This document shows, in pieces, positions 40,639 through 50,400 of a stretch of 64,000 bases of DNA. The notes below the pieces were generated by a model. It made no database searches, had not been told where the DNA came from, and saw only the letters and a list, made by a program, of their open reading frames with translations. The DNA comes from Cronobacter condimenti 1330 (lineage in GTDB: Bacteria; Pseudomonadota; Gammaproteobacteria; Enterobacterales; Enterobacteriaceae). The stretch is from contig NZ_CP012264.1 in NCBI RefSeq assembly GCF_001277255.1, positions 124,001 to 188,000 of the forward strand. Direction: 5' to 3'. Position 1 is the stretch's first letter, and every line of letters begins with the position of its first letter. A program made the translations under genes and the position numbers.

Positions 40639-42564
40639 TTACGCCACGTTTTTACCCGACAGCAGCGCCAGCACTTCATCAACGCTCTCGGTGTGCGCCA
40701 GGCGCTCAATCACGCTTTCATCATCCAGCGCGTTGGTCAGGCTGGTAATCACCTGAATGTGCTCATTGTTGCGCGCTGCGATACCGATCACCAGGCGGGC
40801 GATATCGTCTTCTTCTTCACCGAAACGCACGCCCTGCGGATACTGACAGAACACCACGCCGGTTTTCAGCACGCGGTCTTTCGCTTCCACGGTGCCGTGC
40901 GGCACAGCGATGGACTCGCCAAGATAGGTCGGGGTGAGTTTCTCGCGCTCCAGCATCGCTTCCACATACTCCGGCTGCACGTAGCCGCCTTTCACCAGTT
41001 GTTCGCCCGCAAAGCGAATCGCCTCTTCTTTGGTCGCGGCCTGACGCCCAAGGAAGATGTTGTCCGCGCTGAGCTTAAACAGGTGACTGTCGTTTGCATC
41101 GAAGCTGTCCTGAAGGCTGGTGCGGACTTTCTCTTCGTTCTGGGTATGGCGCTGTGCGGCAACCAGACGTTCCGTCAAACCGGAATACAGGCCGCTGTCC
41201 AGGAAGTTAGTCAGCGAAATGTGCTGCGCGTGCGGTGCCTGGCGCATAGCGCGCTCGGTCAGGTCGCGGTGGGTAATGACCAGATCCACATCGCCCGGCA
41301 GACTGTTAATGGCGCTGTTGGTGACAGAGATATGGCTCAGACCCGCGTCCTGCACTTTCTTACGCAGTACGCCTGCGCCCATGGCGCTGGAACCCATACC
41401 GGCGTCGCAGGCGACGATGATTTTACGCACATGGCTCAGGTCGTTGCTCAGATCCGCATTAGCGGTCGGTGCCGTGGCTGCGCCTTTAGACTGCGCTTTC
41501 ATATCCTGCATGCGACGGTTTGCCGCATCGATATCGTCTTCTTCTTTCACTTTGCTGGTTTTCAGCAGAATAGCGGCGACGACGAAGGAGACCGCCATCG
41601 CAGCGAAAATCGCCACCAGGTTTGCGAAGTACGCGCCTTTCGGGGTCATCGCGAGCACCGCCAGGATAGAACCCGGAGACGCCGGAGACACCAGACCACC
41701 GTTGAGAACGGTCAGGCAGAATACGCCAGTCATACCGCCCAGGATAACGGCGATAATCAGACGCGGGTTCATCAGCACATACGGGAAGTAAATCTCATGG
41801 ATACCGCCCAGGAAGTGGATGATAGCCGCGCCGCCCGCAGACTGTTTGGCGCTACCGCGACCAAAGAACATGTACGCCAGCAGAATACCCATACCTGGGC
41901 CCGGGTTGGCTTCAATCAGGAAGAAGATAGATTTGCCAAGCTCGTGCGATTGCTGAATACCCAGCGGTGAGAAGATACCGTGGTTGATGGCGTTGTTCAG
42001 GAACAGGATTTTTGCCGGTTCAACGAAGATAGACGCCAGCGGCAGCATGTCGTGAACAACCATGAAGTTCACGCCAGCGGCCAGCACTTTGGAGAGCACT
42101 TCTACCGCCGGGCCGATGCCGAGGAACGCCAGAAGCGCGAGGATCATACCAATGATACCCGCGGAGAAGTTGTTCACCAGCATTTCAAAGCCGGATTTAA
42201 TTTTGCCGTCAACGGAGGCATCGAATTTCTTGATGCAGAGGCCGCCAAGCGGGCCTGCGATCATCGCGCCGAGGAACATCGGGATGTCCGCACCGACAAT
42301 CACGCCCATCGTTGTGATCGCGCCGACCACGCCGCCGCGCTCGCCGCCGACAAGCTTACCGCCGGTATAACCGATAAGCAGCGGCAGCAGATAGGTGATC
42401 ATCGGCCCGACCAGCTTCGCCAGCGTCTCGTTTGGCCACCATCCTGTGGGAATAAATAATGCGGTGATAATACCCCAGGCGATAAACGCGCCGATGTTAG
42501 GCATTACCATATTGCTGAGGAAGCGACCAAAGCTTTGCACCTTGATCTTGATATCGGATGACAT
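40639..42564 (-). CDS. mtlA: PTS mannitol-specific EIICBA
   Basis: A 641-residue inner-membrane sugar transporter. Residues 1-345 form the EIIC membrane part, with MVVHDMLPLASIFVEPAK and GGIHEIYFPYVLMNPRL. EIIB follows with the phosphorylated cysteine in IVACDAGMGSSAMGAGV (about 385), and EIIA carries the histidine in IAVPHGTVEAKDRV (about 560). It imports mannitol as mannitol 1-phosphate for MtlD. The long upstream region has four CRP-type sites. Confidence 0.97.
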   Translation of the reverse strand: MSSDIKIKVQSFGRFLSNMVMPNIGAFIAWGIITALFIPTGWWPNETLAKLVGPMITYLLPLLIGYTGGKLVGGERGGVVGAITTMGVIVGADIPMFLGAMIAGPLGGLCIKKFDASVDGKIKSGFEMLVNNFSAGIIGMILALLAFLGIGPAVEVLSKVLAAGVNFMVVHDMLPLASIFVEPAKILFLNNAINHGIFSPLGIQQSHELGKSIFFLIEANPGPGMGILLAYMFFGRGSAKQSAGGAAIIHFLGGIHEIYFPYVLMNPRLIIAVILGGMTGVFCLTVLNGGLVSPASPGSILAVLAMTPKGAYFANLVAIFAAMAVSFVVAAILLKTSKVKEEDDIDAANRRMQDMKAQSKGAATAPTANADLSNDLSHVRKIIVACDAGMGSSAMGAGVLRKKVQDAGLSHISVTNSAINSLPGDVDLVITHRDLTERAMRQAPHAQHISLTNFLDSGLYSGLTERLVAAQRHTQNEEKVRTSLQDSFDANDSHLFKLSADNIFLGRQAATKEEAIRFAGEQLVKGGYVQPEYVEAMLEREKLTPTYLGESIAVPHGTVEAKDRVLKTGVVFCQYPQGVRFGEEEDDIARLVIGIAARNNEHIQVITSLTNALDDESVIERLAHTESVDEVLALLSGKNVA

Positions 42565-42704
42565 AGAACACCCCTTCTTATGTTTACGCGCAGGCTTGCG
42601 GCCCGAGGTTTATTGTTAACGTGGCGGCAGAGGTAGCCGGACCCATGCTCTGATGACGCGAAATCTGGCACTGAATCGTTATGGTGTCCAGACAGGTGCT
42701 TTAA

Positions 42705-42720
42705 GTGTGATCCTGATCAC
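42705..42720 (-). promoter_or_regulatory. CRP-type site 1, mtlA promoter
   Basis: GTGTGATCCTGATCAC fits the TGTGA-N6-TCACA pattern and lies 140 bp upstream of the mtlA start. Confidence 0.6.
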
Positions 42721-42748
42721 GCGAAGCTGGGGTGTCAGGGGTGTTATA

Positions 42749-42766
42749 GCGTGATATCAATCACAA
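42749..42766 (-). promoter_or_regulatory. CRP-type site 2, mtlA promoter
   Basis: GCGTGATATCAATCACAA is a near-palindromic CRP-like site, about 185 bp from mtlA. Confidence 0.6.
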
Positions 42767-42822
42767 AATTAGCGTGTAAAAAAAAGACAATGCGCAAAAT
42801 AGCGTCGTCATAGCCCCATAAA

Positions 42823-42838
42823 TGTGAATAAAATCACA
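42823..42838 (-). promoter_or_regulatory. CRP-type site 3, mtlA promoter
   Basis: TGTGAATAAAATCACA is a perfect TGTGA-N6-TCACA CRP site. Confidence 0.75.
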
Positions 42839-42866
42839 TTTCTCTGCGGGAACTTTGTTATTCATT

Positions 42867-42882
42867 TGTGATGTAAATCACA
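42867..42882 (-). promoter_or_regulatory. CRP-type site 4, mtlA promoter
   Basis: TGTGATGTAAATCACA is a perfect TGTGA-N6-TCACA CRP site, the furthest of four from mtlA; the E. coli mtlA promoter also carries several CRP sites. Confidence 0.75.
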
Positions 42883-43096
42883 AAATATTTCCCAGGAATA
42901 ATCCGAACGAACACCGTACATTTTTTACCCACGCTACAAAGAATAGTCTGTAAGAAAGTTACAGCAGGAAGATGATGAAAAAAGTGTGTCGTAAAGAGAG
43001 GCGGGCCCTGCGTTTTACCGCGTCGCCGGGCGCCCTTTTCGCGTATCCTGACCCATACTTAAACTCCCGTTGGCGTTAACGTAAAAGGACCCGGTC

Positions 43097-43705
43097 ATGA
43101 AACTTATCGGTAGTTACACCAGCCCGTTTGTGCGCAAAATTTCCGTCATGTTGCTCGAAAAAGGCATCACGTTTGAATTTATCAACGAATCGCCGTATGC
43201 CGAGCAGAACGGCATGGCGCACTATAACCCGCTCGGGAAAGTGCCGGCGCTGGTGTCTGAAGAGGGCGACATATGGTTTGATTCGCCTATCATCGCGCAA
43301 TACATTGAACTGCTGAATATTCAACCGGCGCTGGTGCCGCAGGAGCCGCTCGCGGCCCTGAAGGTGCGCCAGCTGGAGGCGCTCGCAGACGGCATCATGG
43401 ATGCGGCGCTGGTCTCTGTGCGTGAACAGGCGCGTCCGGCGGCTCAGCAGTCGGAAAATGAACTGCTGCGCCAGCGTGATAAAATCAACCGCGGGCTTGA
43501 TGCGCTGGAAGGGTACGTGGCGGACGGCACGCTGAATGCGCAGACGCTAACGCTTGCCACCATCGCTGTCGGCTGCGCCATCGGGTATCTCAATTTTCGC
43601 CGCGTGGCGCCGGGCTGGTGCGCGCAGCGCCCGCATCTGGTGAAACTGGTGGAGACGCTGTTCGCCCGCGAAAGCTTCGCGCGTACCGAGCCGCCAGCCG
43701 CCTGA
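43097..43705 (+). CDS. yibF: Glutathione S-transferase family protein YibF
   Basis: A 202-residue GST-like protein. MKLIGSYTSPFVRKISVMLL opens the thioredoxin-like domain with the usual SPFVRK motif, and GKVPALV and DSPIIAQYIE follow. The C-terminal helical domain contains TLNAQTLTLATIAVGCAIGY. The gene precedes selA as in E. coli. AAAGGACC is the ribosome binding site. Substrate unknown. Confidence 0.92.
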   Translation: MKLIGSYTSPFVRKISVMLLEKGITFEFINESPYAEQNGMAHYNPLGKVPALVSEEGDIWFDSPIIAQYIELLNIQPALVPQEPLAALKVRQLEALADGIMDAALVSVREQARPAAQQSENELLRQRDKINRGLDALEGYVADGTLNAQTLTLATIAVGCAIGYLNFRRVAPGWCAQRPHLVKLVETLFARESFARTEPPAA

Positions 43706-43816
43706 TCTGACGTGTCGCACAGGGGCGGCAAACCGCCCTTTGTTGCGCTCGCCCTGCGCGGGGACTGAACTGCCCCGCGTTTCCTGTTAGATTAACGCCA
43801 CGTTTTATCCAGGTTT

Positions 43817-45208
43817 ATGCGTGCCATGACGACCGATTCCCGTCTGCTTTACAGTCAGCTTCCCGCCACCGACCGCCTGTTGCGCGACAGCGCGTTTCAG
43901 CCTTTGCTGGATACCTACGGCCACACTCGTGTGGTTAACCTGCTTCGCACGATGCAGGACGACGCGCGCGCCGCTATCCGCGAGCAGCAAGCGCTGCCCG
44001 CATGGTGCGAGGCGTGGCATAAGGAGGCCGAAGCCCGGCTTGCGCGCGCCTCGCAAGGCGCGCTGCGACCGGTGTTCAACCTTACCGGTACAGTGCTTCA
44101 CACGAATCTTGGCCGCGCGTTGCAGGCGGAAGAGGCCGTGGAGGCGGTCACCCGCGCCATGCGCTCGCCCGTCACGCTGGAGTATGACGCCGAGGGCGGC
44201 GAGCGCGGGCATCGCGATCGCGCGCTGGCGGCGCTGCTTTGCGAACTCACCGGCGCGGAAGATGCCTGTATCGTCAATAACAACGCCGCCGCGGTTTTAC
44301 TGATGCTGGCGGCGCTCGGCATGGGCAAAGAGGTGATCGTGTCGCGTGGCGAGCTGGTGGAAATTGGCGGCGCGTTCCGTATCCCGGACGTGATGCGCCA
44401 GGCAGGCTGCCTGCTGGTGGAAGTCGGCACGACCAACCGCACGCACCTGAAAGATTATCTGGACGCGATTAGCGAGCAGACCGCGCTGCTGATGAAAGTC
44501 CACACCAGCAATTACCAGATTGAAGGTTTTACCAAAGCGGTGGACGCCGCTGAACTGGCGCAGGCATCTGACGTGCCGCTGGTGGTTGACCTCGGCAGCG
44601 GATCGCTTATCGATCTGAGCCAGTATGGGCTGCCAAAAGAACCCCTTCCTCAGGAGGCGCTGGCGGCCGGCGCAAGTCTTGTGAGTTTTTCCGGCGATAA
44701 ACTGCCAGGCGGGCCGCAGGCGGGGATTATCGTTGGTAAAAAAGCCTTTATCGAGACGCTTCAGAAACACCCGCTTAAACGTGCGCTGCGCGCCGATAAA
44801 ATGACGCTGGCCGCGCTTGACGCTACGTTGCGCCTGTACCTGCACCCGGAAAAACTCACTGAACGGCTGCCTACGCTTCGGCTCCTCACGCGCCAGGCGG
44901 CAGATATCAGCGCGCAGGCCCAGCGCCTGCACCCGGCGCTTGCGGCACGCTACGGCGAGGAATTTCTGGTGGAAGTGATGCCCTGTCTGTCGCAAATCGG
45001 CAGTGGCTCGCTGCCGGTAGACAGACTGCCTGGCGCTGCGCTGACGTTTACCCCGCGCGATGGCCGCGGCAGCCGCCTGGAGGCGCTCGCCGCCCGCTGG
45101 CGTCGACTGCCGGTGCCGGTGATTGGCCGGGTCGGCGAAGGGCGGTTATGGCTCGATTTACGCTGTCTTGAAGATGAAGCAGGACTGATGGAGATGCTGT
45201 TGCAATGA
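43817..45208 (+). CDS. selA: L-seryl-tRNA(Sec) selenium transferase
   Basis: A 463-residue PLP enzyme converting seryl-tRNA(Sec) to selenocysteyl-tRNA(Sec) with selenophosphate. The PLP lysine is in VSFSGDKLPGGPQAG. NLTGTVLHTNLGRA and VVDLGSGSLIDLSQYGLPKE are conserved. ATG 43817 gives 463 residues (MRAMTTDSR); ATG 43826 is the homologous start by alignment. It overlaps selB by 4 bp. Needed for translation of fdoG about 8 kb away. Confidence 0.97.
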   Translation: MRAMTTDSRLLYSQLPATDRLLRDSAFQPLLDTYGHTRVVNLLRTMQDDARAAIREQQALPAWCEAWHKEAEARLARASQGALRPVFNLTGTVLHTNLGRALQAEEAVEAVTRAMRSPVTLEYDAEGGERGHRDRALAALLCELTGAEDACIVNNNAAAVLLMLAALGMGKEVIVSRGELVEIGGAFRIPDVMRQAGCLLVEVGTTNRTHLKDYLDAISEQTALLMKVHTSNYQIEGFTKAVDAAELAQASDVPLVVDLGSGSLIDLSQYGLPKEPLPQEALAAGASLVSFSGDKLPGGPQAGIIVGKKAFIETLQKHPLKRALRADKMTLAALDATLRLYLHPEKLTERLPTLRLLTRQAADISAQAQRLHPALAARYGEEFLVEVMPCLSQIGSGSLPVDRLPGAALTFTPRDGRGSRLEALAARWRRLPVPVIGRVGEGRLWLDLRCLEDEAGLMEMLLQ

Positions 45209-47052
45209 TTATCGCCACCGCCGGGCATGTAGACCACGGCAAAACGACGCTGCTTGAAGCGCTTACCGGCATTAACGCCGACCGTCTGCCGGAAGAGAAA
45301 AAACGCGGCATGACTATCGATCTCGGTTACGCCTACTGGCCGCAGCCGGATGGGCGCGTTATTGGCTTTATCGATGTGCCGGGGCACGAAAAGTTTCTCG
45401 CCAATATGCTGGCAGGCGTGGGCGGCATCGATCATGCGCTGCTGATGGTGGCGTGCGACGACGGCGTCATGGCCCAGACCCGCGAGCATCTGGCTATTTT
45501 ACAACTGACCGGCCAGCCGTCGATTACGGTGGCGCTGACCAAAGCCGACCGGGTCGACGACGCACGCGTGGCGCATGTGAAAGAGGACGTACTGGCGACG
45601 CTGCGCGGCTACGGCTGGCATGACGCCAGCCTGTTTGTTACGGCGGCCACCGAAGGCGCGGGCGTTGAGGCGCTACGCGACCATTTACGCCAGTTGTCTG
45701 AGCGCCCGCACGCTTCCGGACAGCGCTTTCGCCTCGCTATCGACCGTGCGTTTACCGTAAAAGGTGCCGGGCTGGTAGTGACCGGCACCGCGCTTTCTGG
45801 TGAGGTCAACGTAGGGGATACGCTGTATCTCACCGGCGCGAAAACCCCGATGCGCGTGCGTGGCCTCCATGCGCAGAACCAGCCGACGGACCATGCATTC
45901 GCCGGGCAGCGCATCGCGCTCAATATCAGCGGCGATGCGCAAAAAGCGGATATCCGGCGCGGCGACTGGCTGTTGACCGACGCGCCGCCGCAGGCCGCAG
46001 AGCGGGTCATCGTCACGCTCGCAAGCCATGCGCCGCTGCAACAGTGGCAGCCGCTGCATATCCACCATGCCGCAAGCCACGTCACCGGGCGGGTCTCCTT
46101 GCTGGATGACAAACTGGCCGAGCTGGTGCTTGATACGCCGCTGTTTCTGGCCGATAACGATCGGCTGGTGCTGCGCGATATCAGTGCGCGCCATACGCTT
46201 GCCGGCGCGCGCGTCGTCACGCTGGACACGCCGCGACGCGGCAAACGCCAGCCAGAATTTCTCGCGTTTTTAGCGCACCTTGCCGACGCGGCAGGTGACG
46301 CCGACGCGCTGCGTCTTCACGCCTCGCGCGGCGCAGTGTCTCTTTCGTCTTTCGGCTGGGCGCGACAGCTTTCCGCTTCGGCGCTCGACGTGCTCGCAGA
46401 CAGCGCGGATTATCTTCAGGCGAACGGGTATCTGCTGAGTAGCGATCTCGCGGCGCGCTGGCAGGAAAAACTGCTGGCGACGCTTGCGCGCTACCACGAA
46501 ACCCACAGTGAAGAACCCGGGCCGGGCCGCGAACGCCTGCGGCGCATGGCGCTGCCCTCCGAGCCAGAGCCGCTGGTGCTGGCGCTCATTGAGCGAATGC
46601 GGCGTGACGGAGAGCTTGCGAGCCGTGAAGGCTGGCTGCATTTGCCGGGCCACAAAGCCGGGTTCAGTGAGGCGCAGCAGGCGCTGTGGGAAAACATCCA
46701 GGGGCTTTTTGGCGATGAACCCTGGTGGGTACGCGATCTGGCGCGCGAAGCAGGCACCGATGAGAAGGCGATGCGACAGCTCTTACGGCTGGCCGCACAG
46801 CAGGGCTTTATCACTGCGATCGTGAAAGATCGCTACTACCGTCACGATCGCATTGTGGCGTTTGCCGATCTGATCCGCACGCTCGATCAGGAAAAAGGCG
46901 CGACCGTCGCCGCTGATTTCCGCGACAGCCTGAATGTCGGCCGTAAGCTTGCCATTCAGATTCTGGAATATTTCGACCGTATCGGTTTTACCCGTCGTCG
47001 CGGCAATGAGCATTTACTTCGCGACAGCGCGCTGTTTAATGCTGCTGTCTGA
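45205..47052 (+). CDS. selB: Selenocysteine-specific elongation factor
   Basis: A 615-residue GTPase that carries Sec-tRNA to the ribosome and reads the SECIS hairpin. MIIATAGHVDHGKTTLLEAL is the P-loop, GFIDVPGHEKFLANML the G3 segment and VALTKADRV the G4 motif. EF-Tu-like beta domains follow to about residue 350, then winged-helix domains (LLRLAAQQGFITAIVKDRYY, FRDSLNVGRKLAIQILEYFD) that bind mRNA. Confidence 0.97.
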   Translation: MIIATAGHVDHGKTTLLEALTGINADRLPEEKKRGMTIDLGYAYWPQPDGRVIGFIDVPGHEKFLANMLAGVGGIDHALLMVACDDGVMAQTREHLAILQLTGQPSITVALTKADRVDDARVAHVKEDVLATLRGYGWHDASLFVTAATEGAGVEALRDHLRQLSERPHASGQRFRLAIDRAFTVKGAGLVVTGTALSGEVNVGDTLYLTGAKTPMRVRGLHAQNQPTDHAFAGQRIALNISGDAQKADIRRGDWLLTDAPPQAAERVIVTLASHAPLQQWQPLHIHHAASHVTGRVSLLDDKLAELVLDTPLFLADNDRLVLRDISARHTLAGARVVTLDTPRRGKRQPEFLAFLAHLADAAGDADALRLHASRGAVSLSSFGWARQLSASALDVLADSADYLQANGYLLSSDLAARWQEKLLATLARYHETHSEEPGPGRERLRRMALPSEPEPLVLALIERMRRDGELASREGWLHLPGHKAGFSEAQQALWENIQGLFGDEPWWVRDLAREAGTDEKAMRQLLRLAAQQGFITAIVKDRYYRHDRIVAFADLIRTLDQEKGATVAADFRDSLNVGRKLAIQILEYFDRIGFTRRRGNEHLLRDSALFNAAV

Positions 47053-47068
47053 AATACCGATCGTTCAC

Positions 47069-47105
47069 GGGAATATATATGAGAGAAATATATATTCCCT
47101 TTCTC
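47069..47105 (+). terminator. Terminator of selAB
   Basis: GGGAATATATA and TATATATTCCC form a perfect 11-bp stem with a 9-nt loop, followed by TTTCTCTC, 17 bp after selB. Confidence 0.75.
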
Positions 47106-47263
47106 TCAATCACGTCCTGAATAATTAATTAACGCACCCTGAATTTTTTATTTTATGGTGCTTTTTAACGCCGCATTCGCTGTATTTCCCGGCAGTTCGC
47201 TTTTTTCACCCTGACAGGCAGTGTATTTTCAAGGTCACATTTCATTCATTAAGGATAATGAGT

Positions 47264-48415
47264 ATGACTGCGTCTGTTTTTTATATTCCCTCAATTAATA
47301 TGATTGGTATGAATAGTCTCGATGAGGCGCTGAAAACGGCCAGCGAATATGGTTATCGCCATGCGCTGATTGTGACGGACGGTATGTTGTCGGCCCTGGG
47401 CATGGCGGGTCAGCTTAAGGACATGCTGGCGCAAAAGGGCATCCGCAGCGTGGTTTTCGACGGCACTCACCCGAACCCGACGACGGAAAACGTTGAAGCG
47501 GGATTGAATCTGCTGCGCGCGCACCGCTGTGACTGCGTGGTGTCGCTGGGTGGCGGTTCGCCGCACGACTGCGCGAAAGGTATTGCGCTGGTGGCCGCGA
47601 ACGGGGGCGATATTCGCGATTACGAAGGCGTTGACCGCTCACGAAAACCGCAACTGCCGATGATTGCCATCAACACCACAGCGGGCACTGCGTCTGAAAT
47701 GACGCGGTTTTGCATTATTACCGATAAAGAGCGGCACGTAAAAATGGCGATTGTCGATAAACACGTGACGCCGGTGATGTCAGTTAACGATCCGGCGTTA
47801 ATGATGGGAATGCCGAAATCGTTGACCGCCGCGACGGGTATGGATGCGCTGACCCACGCGATAGAGGCGTATGTTTCCACTGCCGCCACGCCCATTACTG
47901 ATGCCTGCGCGCTGAAAGCGATCGCCATGATCGTCCGCTCGTTGCCGCAGGCGGTGGAAGAGGGCGATAACGTTGTCGCGCGCGAAGCGATGGCCTGGGC
48001 GCAGTTCATGGCGGGTATGGCGTTTAACAATGCCTCGCTGGGCTATGTGCATGCGATGGCGCACCAGTTAGGCGGTTTTTACGATCTGCCCCACGGCGTG
48101 TGCAACGCGGTGCTGCTGCCGCATGTTCAGCGCTTCAACAGTAAAGTGGCGGCGCGCCGGTTGCGTGATTGCGCGGCGGCGATGGATATCGACGTGCGCA
48201 ATATGAGCGATACAGAAGGAGCCGAGGCCTGTATCACGGCTATTTGCGAGCTGGCCCGTAAGGTTAATATTCCCACAGGTTTACGGGAGCTGAGAGTGCG
48301 TGACGAGGACATCGCGCAGCTGGCGCAAAACGCGCTCAAAGATGCCTGTGGTTTCACTAATCCGCTACAGGCAAGCCACGCGGAAATCATGGCGATTTAT
48401 CGCGCGGCGATGTAA
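47264..48415 (+). CDS. yiaY: Iron-containing alcohol dehydrogenase YiaY
   Basis: A 383-residue group III alcohol dehydrogenase. ATG 47264 gives the E. coli length and has AAGGA 8 nt upstream; ATG 47258 is too close to it. Cofactor motif VSLGGGSPHDCAKGIAL is followed by NTTAGTASEMTRF; metal ligand histidines lie in GMDALTHAIEAYV, VHAMAHQLGGFYDLPHGV. It follows selB as in E. coli. The physiological substrate is not certain. Confidence 0.93.
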   Translation: MTASVFYIPSINMIGMNSLDEALKTASEYGYRHALIVTDGMLSALGMAGQLKDMLAQKGIRSVVFDGTHPNPTTENVEAGLNLLRAHRCDCVVSLGGGSPHDCAKGIALVAANGGDIRDYEGVDRSRKPQLPMIAINTTAGTASEMTRFCIITDKERHVKMAIVDKHVTPVMSVNDPALMMGMPKSLTAATGMDALTHAIEAYVSTAATPITDACALKAIAMIVRSLPQAVEEGDNVVAREAMAWAQFMAGMAFNNASLGYVHAMAHQLGGFYDLPHGVCNAVLLPHVQRFNSKVAARRLRDCAAAMDIDVRNMSDTEGAEACITAICELARKVNIPTGLRELRVRDEDIAQLAQNALKDACGFTNPLQASHAEIMAIYRAAM

Positions 48416-48423
48416 CCCTGCTG

Positions 48424-48447
48424 CCCCGCGCTGGCGGGGCTATGATT
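48424..48447 (+). terminator. Terminator after yiaY
   Basis: CCCCGC and GCGGGG form a 6-bp stem with a short loop, followed by CTATGATTTTTG; it lies between the convergent yiaY and ROK kinase genes. Confidence 0.65.
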
Positions 48448-49312
48448 TTTGTTTCGCAAGCCATACCGCGCCCAGTCGCCCGGCCTGATTGCCAAGCTGA
48501 CAGGGCTGAATCGGCACCTGTAGCGCATCCCAGAAGTTATATTTTTCGAGGCTGCGCGCAAGCATTGGATACAGCGCCTTTTGCTGGCTGATGCCGCCGC
48601 CAATTAACACCACCTGCGGATCATAGAGCGACACCACGCTATAAACGCCGCGCGCCAGATACCCGACCCAGCGTTCCACCACTTCACGCAGATGCACGTC
48701 ATGCTCCATGCGCTCGAAAATCGCTTTGCCATGCAGCGGGGCGTCGGACGCCAGCGCCAGCGCCTGACGGCTTGCCTCCATCAGCCCGCGCGCTGAGGCT
48801 ATCTGGTGCATGTTTTCACCGTTATCGCCCACCGGGATCACGCCAAACTCGCCAGCGCGAAAGTGCGCGCCGCGTAACAGCTCGCGGTTGAGAATAAGCC
48901 CGCCGCCAATGCCGGTGCCGATGGTCATACAGATAAACGAGTCATATCGCTGCCCCGCGCCGCGCCACATCTCGCCGAGCGCGGCGCAGTTAGCATCGTT
49001 TTCTACGGTCACCGGCAGCGAGGTCAGTTCGCCGAAGAGGTCCAGCAGGTTACAGCCGTCGAGGAAATCGAGCGCGCCAGCCTTCGGCACATGCCCGGTG
49101 CCGGGGTTGATATAGCCCGGGAAACTCACGCCGATACCGGCAATATCATGCTGTTGCTGATAGTGCTCCACCACCTCGCGCCACGCGTTTTTAAAGTCTT
49201 CGGGATCGTAGTGAGTGTCATATTCGTCGTTTAAGAGCTCTTCGCCTTCTTCGGTGATAAGGCCGTGTTTGATATGGGTACCGCCTACGTCAAAGCCAAT
49301 AAACTTACGCAT
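48440..49312 (-). CDS. ROK family sugar kinase
   Basis: A 290-residue protein from MRKFIGFDVGGTHIKHGLIT (phosphate-binding loop). GVSFPGYINP, VTVENDANCAALGEMW (catalytic D), and TIGTGIGGGLILN are typical. The zinc-binding CxCGxxGC motif of many ROK proteins is absent; instead the region reads GEFGVIPVGDNGEN, as in BglK-type beta-glucoside kinases. No HTH domain, so a kinase rather than a repressor. Substrate uncertain. It has no sugar operon beside it. Confidence 0.85.
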   Translation of the reverse strand: MRKFIGFDVGGTHIKHGLITEEGEELLNDEYDTHYDPEDFKNAWREVVEHYQQQHDIAGIGVSFPGYINPGTGHVPKAGALDFLDGCNLLDLFGELTSLPVTVENDANCAALGEMWRGAGQRYDSFICMTIGTGIGGGLILNRELLRGAHFRAGEFGVIPVGDNGENMHQIASARGLMEASRQALALASDAPLHGKAIFERMEHDVHLREVVERWVGYLARGVYSVVSLYDPQVVLIGGGISQQKALYPMLARSLEKYNFWDALQVPIQPCQLGNQAGRLGAVWLAKQKS

Positions 49313-49469
49313 GGTCTTTCCTTCTGTGACAAACCGGATTCCATTATTGAGTATGGCGCACCTGCAAAAACGCATCGTAAAGGAAGGTAATGCGCCGCAA
49401 TTTCTGGTGAATATCGCACCCGCCGTGATTATGGTTAAGTAACCGCTTATGTGAACAGGCGGGGATACT

Positions 49470-50069
49470 GTGGATATTTCAGGTTTTGTGCTGGCCATTG
49501 CGCCAGTCGCGCTCTCACCCGGAGCCAGCTTTACGCTGGCGATGAACAATGTGATTCACCGGGGGCTTTCGGGCGTGTTTAGCGTCATCGTGGGCACGAT
49601 GCTCGGGATTTATATTCACGCCTCGCTGGTCGGGCTTGGCGTTACACAACTGCTGGTGCGTTATCCGCCGGTGATGGGTGCTTTACAGGTGACGGGCACG
49701 CTCTATCTGCTCTGGCTGGCGCTGCGGCTTATTGCCAGCGGGATTCAGGCCTGGCGACGGCCCCGGCACGATACCGGACGCGGCGCAGGCGTGAAAGAAG
49801 CACTACTGGCGAACCTTTTTAACCTCAAAGCGATTCTGCTCTGGCTGACGGTTGTGCCAGCCTTTGCGGGTTCTGCGTTTGTGCATTATCTGGCGCTCGC
49901 CAGCGTGCATGTCGCCATCATGGCGCTGTGGCTTATCGTGTGTGGCGGCGCAATCGTTGTGACCACCCGCCGTTTTTCGGTGCGCTGGCTGAAAGTGGTC
50001 GTCGATACCGGCGGCGGGCTTTTTCTGTTGGTTCTCACGCTCTCGTCCGCCCTGGCGCTGTTGCAATAA
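49470..50069 (+). CDS. LysE/RhtB family exporter
   Basis: A 199-residue inner-membrane protein, start GTG, with about six helices. The opening DISGFVLAIAPVALSPGASF matches the SPGP-like region of LysE/RhtB transporters; VGTMLGIYIHASLVGLG follows. It likely exports an amino acid or derivative; the substrate is unknown. It is divergent from the ROK kinase. Confidence 0.85.
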   Translation: MDISGFVLAIAPVALSPGASFTLAMNNVIHRGLSGVFSVIVGTMLGIYIHASLVGLGVTQLLVRYPPVMGALQVTGTLYLLWLALRLIASGIQAWRRPRHDTGRGAGVKEALLANLFNLKAILLWLTVVPAFAGSAFVHYLALASVHVAIMALWLIVCGGAIVVTTRRFSVRWLKVVVDTGGGLFLLVLTLSSALALLQ

Positions 50070-50367
50070 GCGGTGGCTACAGGCAGAGATGGATGTGGTT
50101 TATGTCACGTGAGAAACCATTACGGAAGGCAGTTCGCAGAAGGGAATCCTTGCGTAACAGGCATTGTTTACTACCTTCGGCTGCTGCTGGTTTACCGCAA
50201 CGGGGTAAAAGACAATCTGACGCCCCAGGAAAAGACCGTGCTCAGAATGCTTAATGACAGGGGGGATGGATAAGGCGCTTTTTGGCGAGCGATTCCGGCC
50301 CTGGCGTGATAATGCGCCTCTCTTTTGGCTTGATGTGTGAAGGCAGACGTGAACGCGGAAAGAAGAA
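50070..50367. other. Intergenic stretch with a weak small frame
   Basis: About 300 bp. A frame ending at 50273 reads YYLRLLLVYRNGVKDNLTPQ then EKTVLRMLNDRG, which looks protein-like, but no good start or family supports a gene; it may be a decayed remnant. Confidence 0.35.
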
Positions 50368-50389
50368 GCCCGCTCTGTAGAGAGCGGGC
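50368..50389 (-). terminator. Terminator of the fdo-fdhE operon
   Basis: GCCCGCTCT and AGAGCGGGC form a perfect 9-bp stem; on the minus strand CTTCTTC follows, 12 bp past the fdhE stop. Confidence 0.7.
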
Positions 50390-50400
50390 CAAAGGCCGCG

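Noticed and set aside
50073..50273. 66-codon frame ending YYLRLLLVYRNGVKDNLTPQ plus a short tail
   Set aside because: The end looks protein-like, but the first half has no recognisable features and the start is poor; reported only as an intergenic note.
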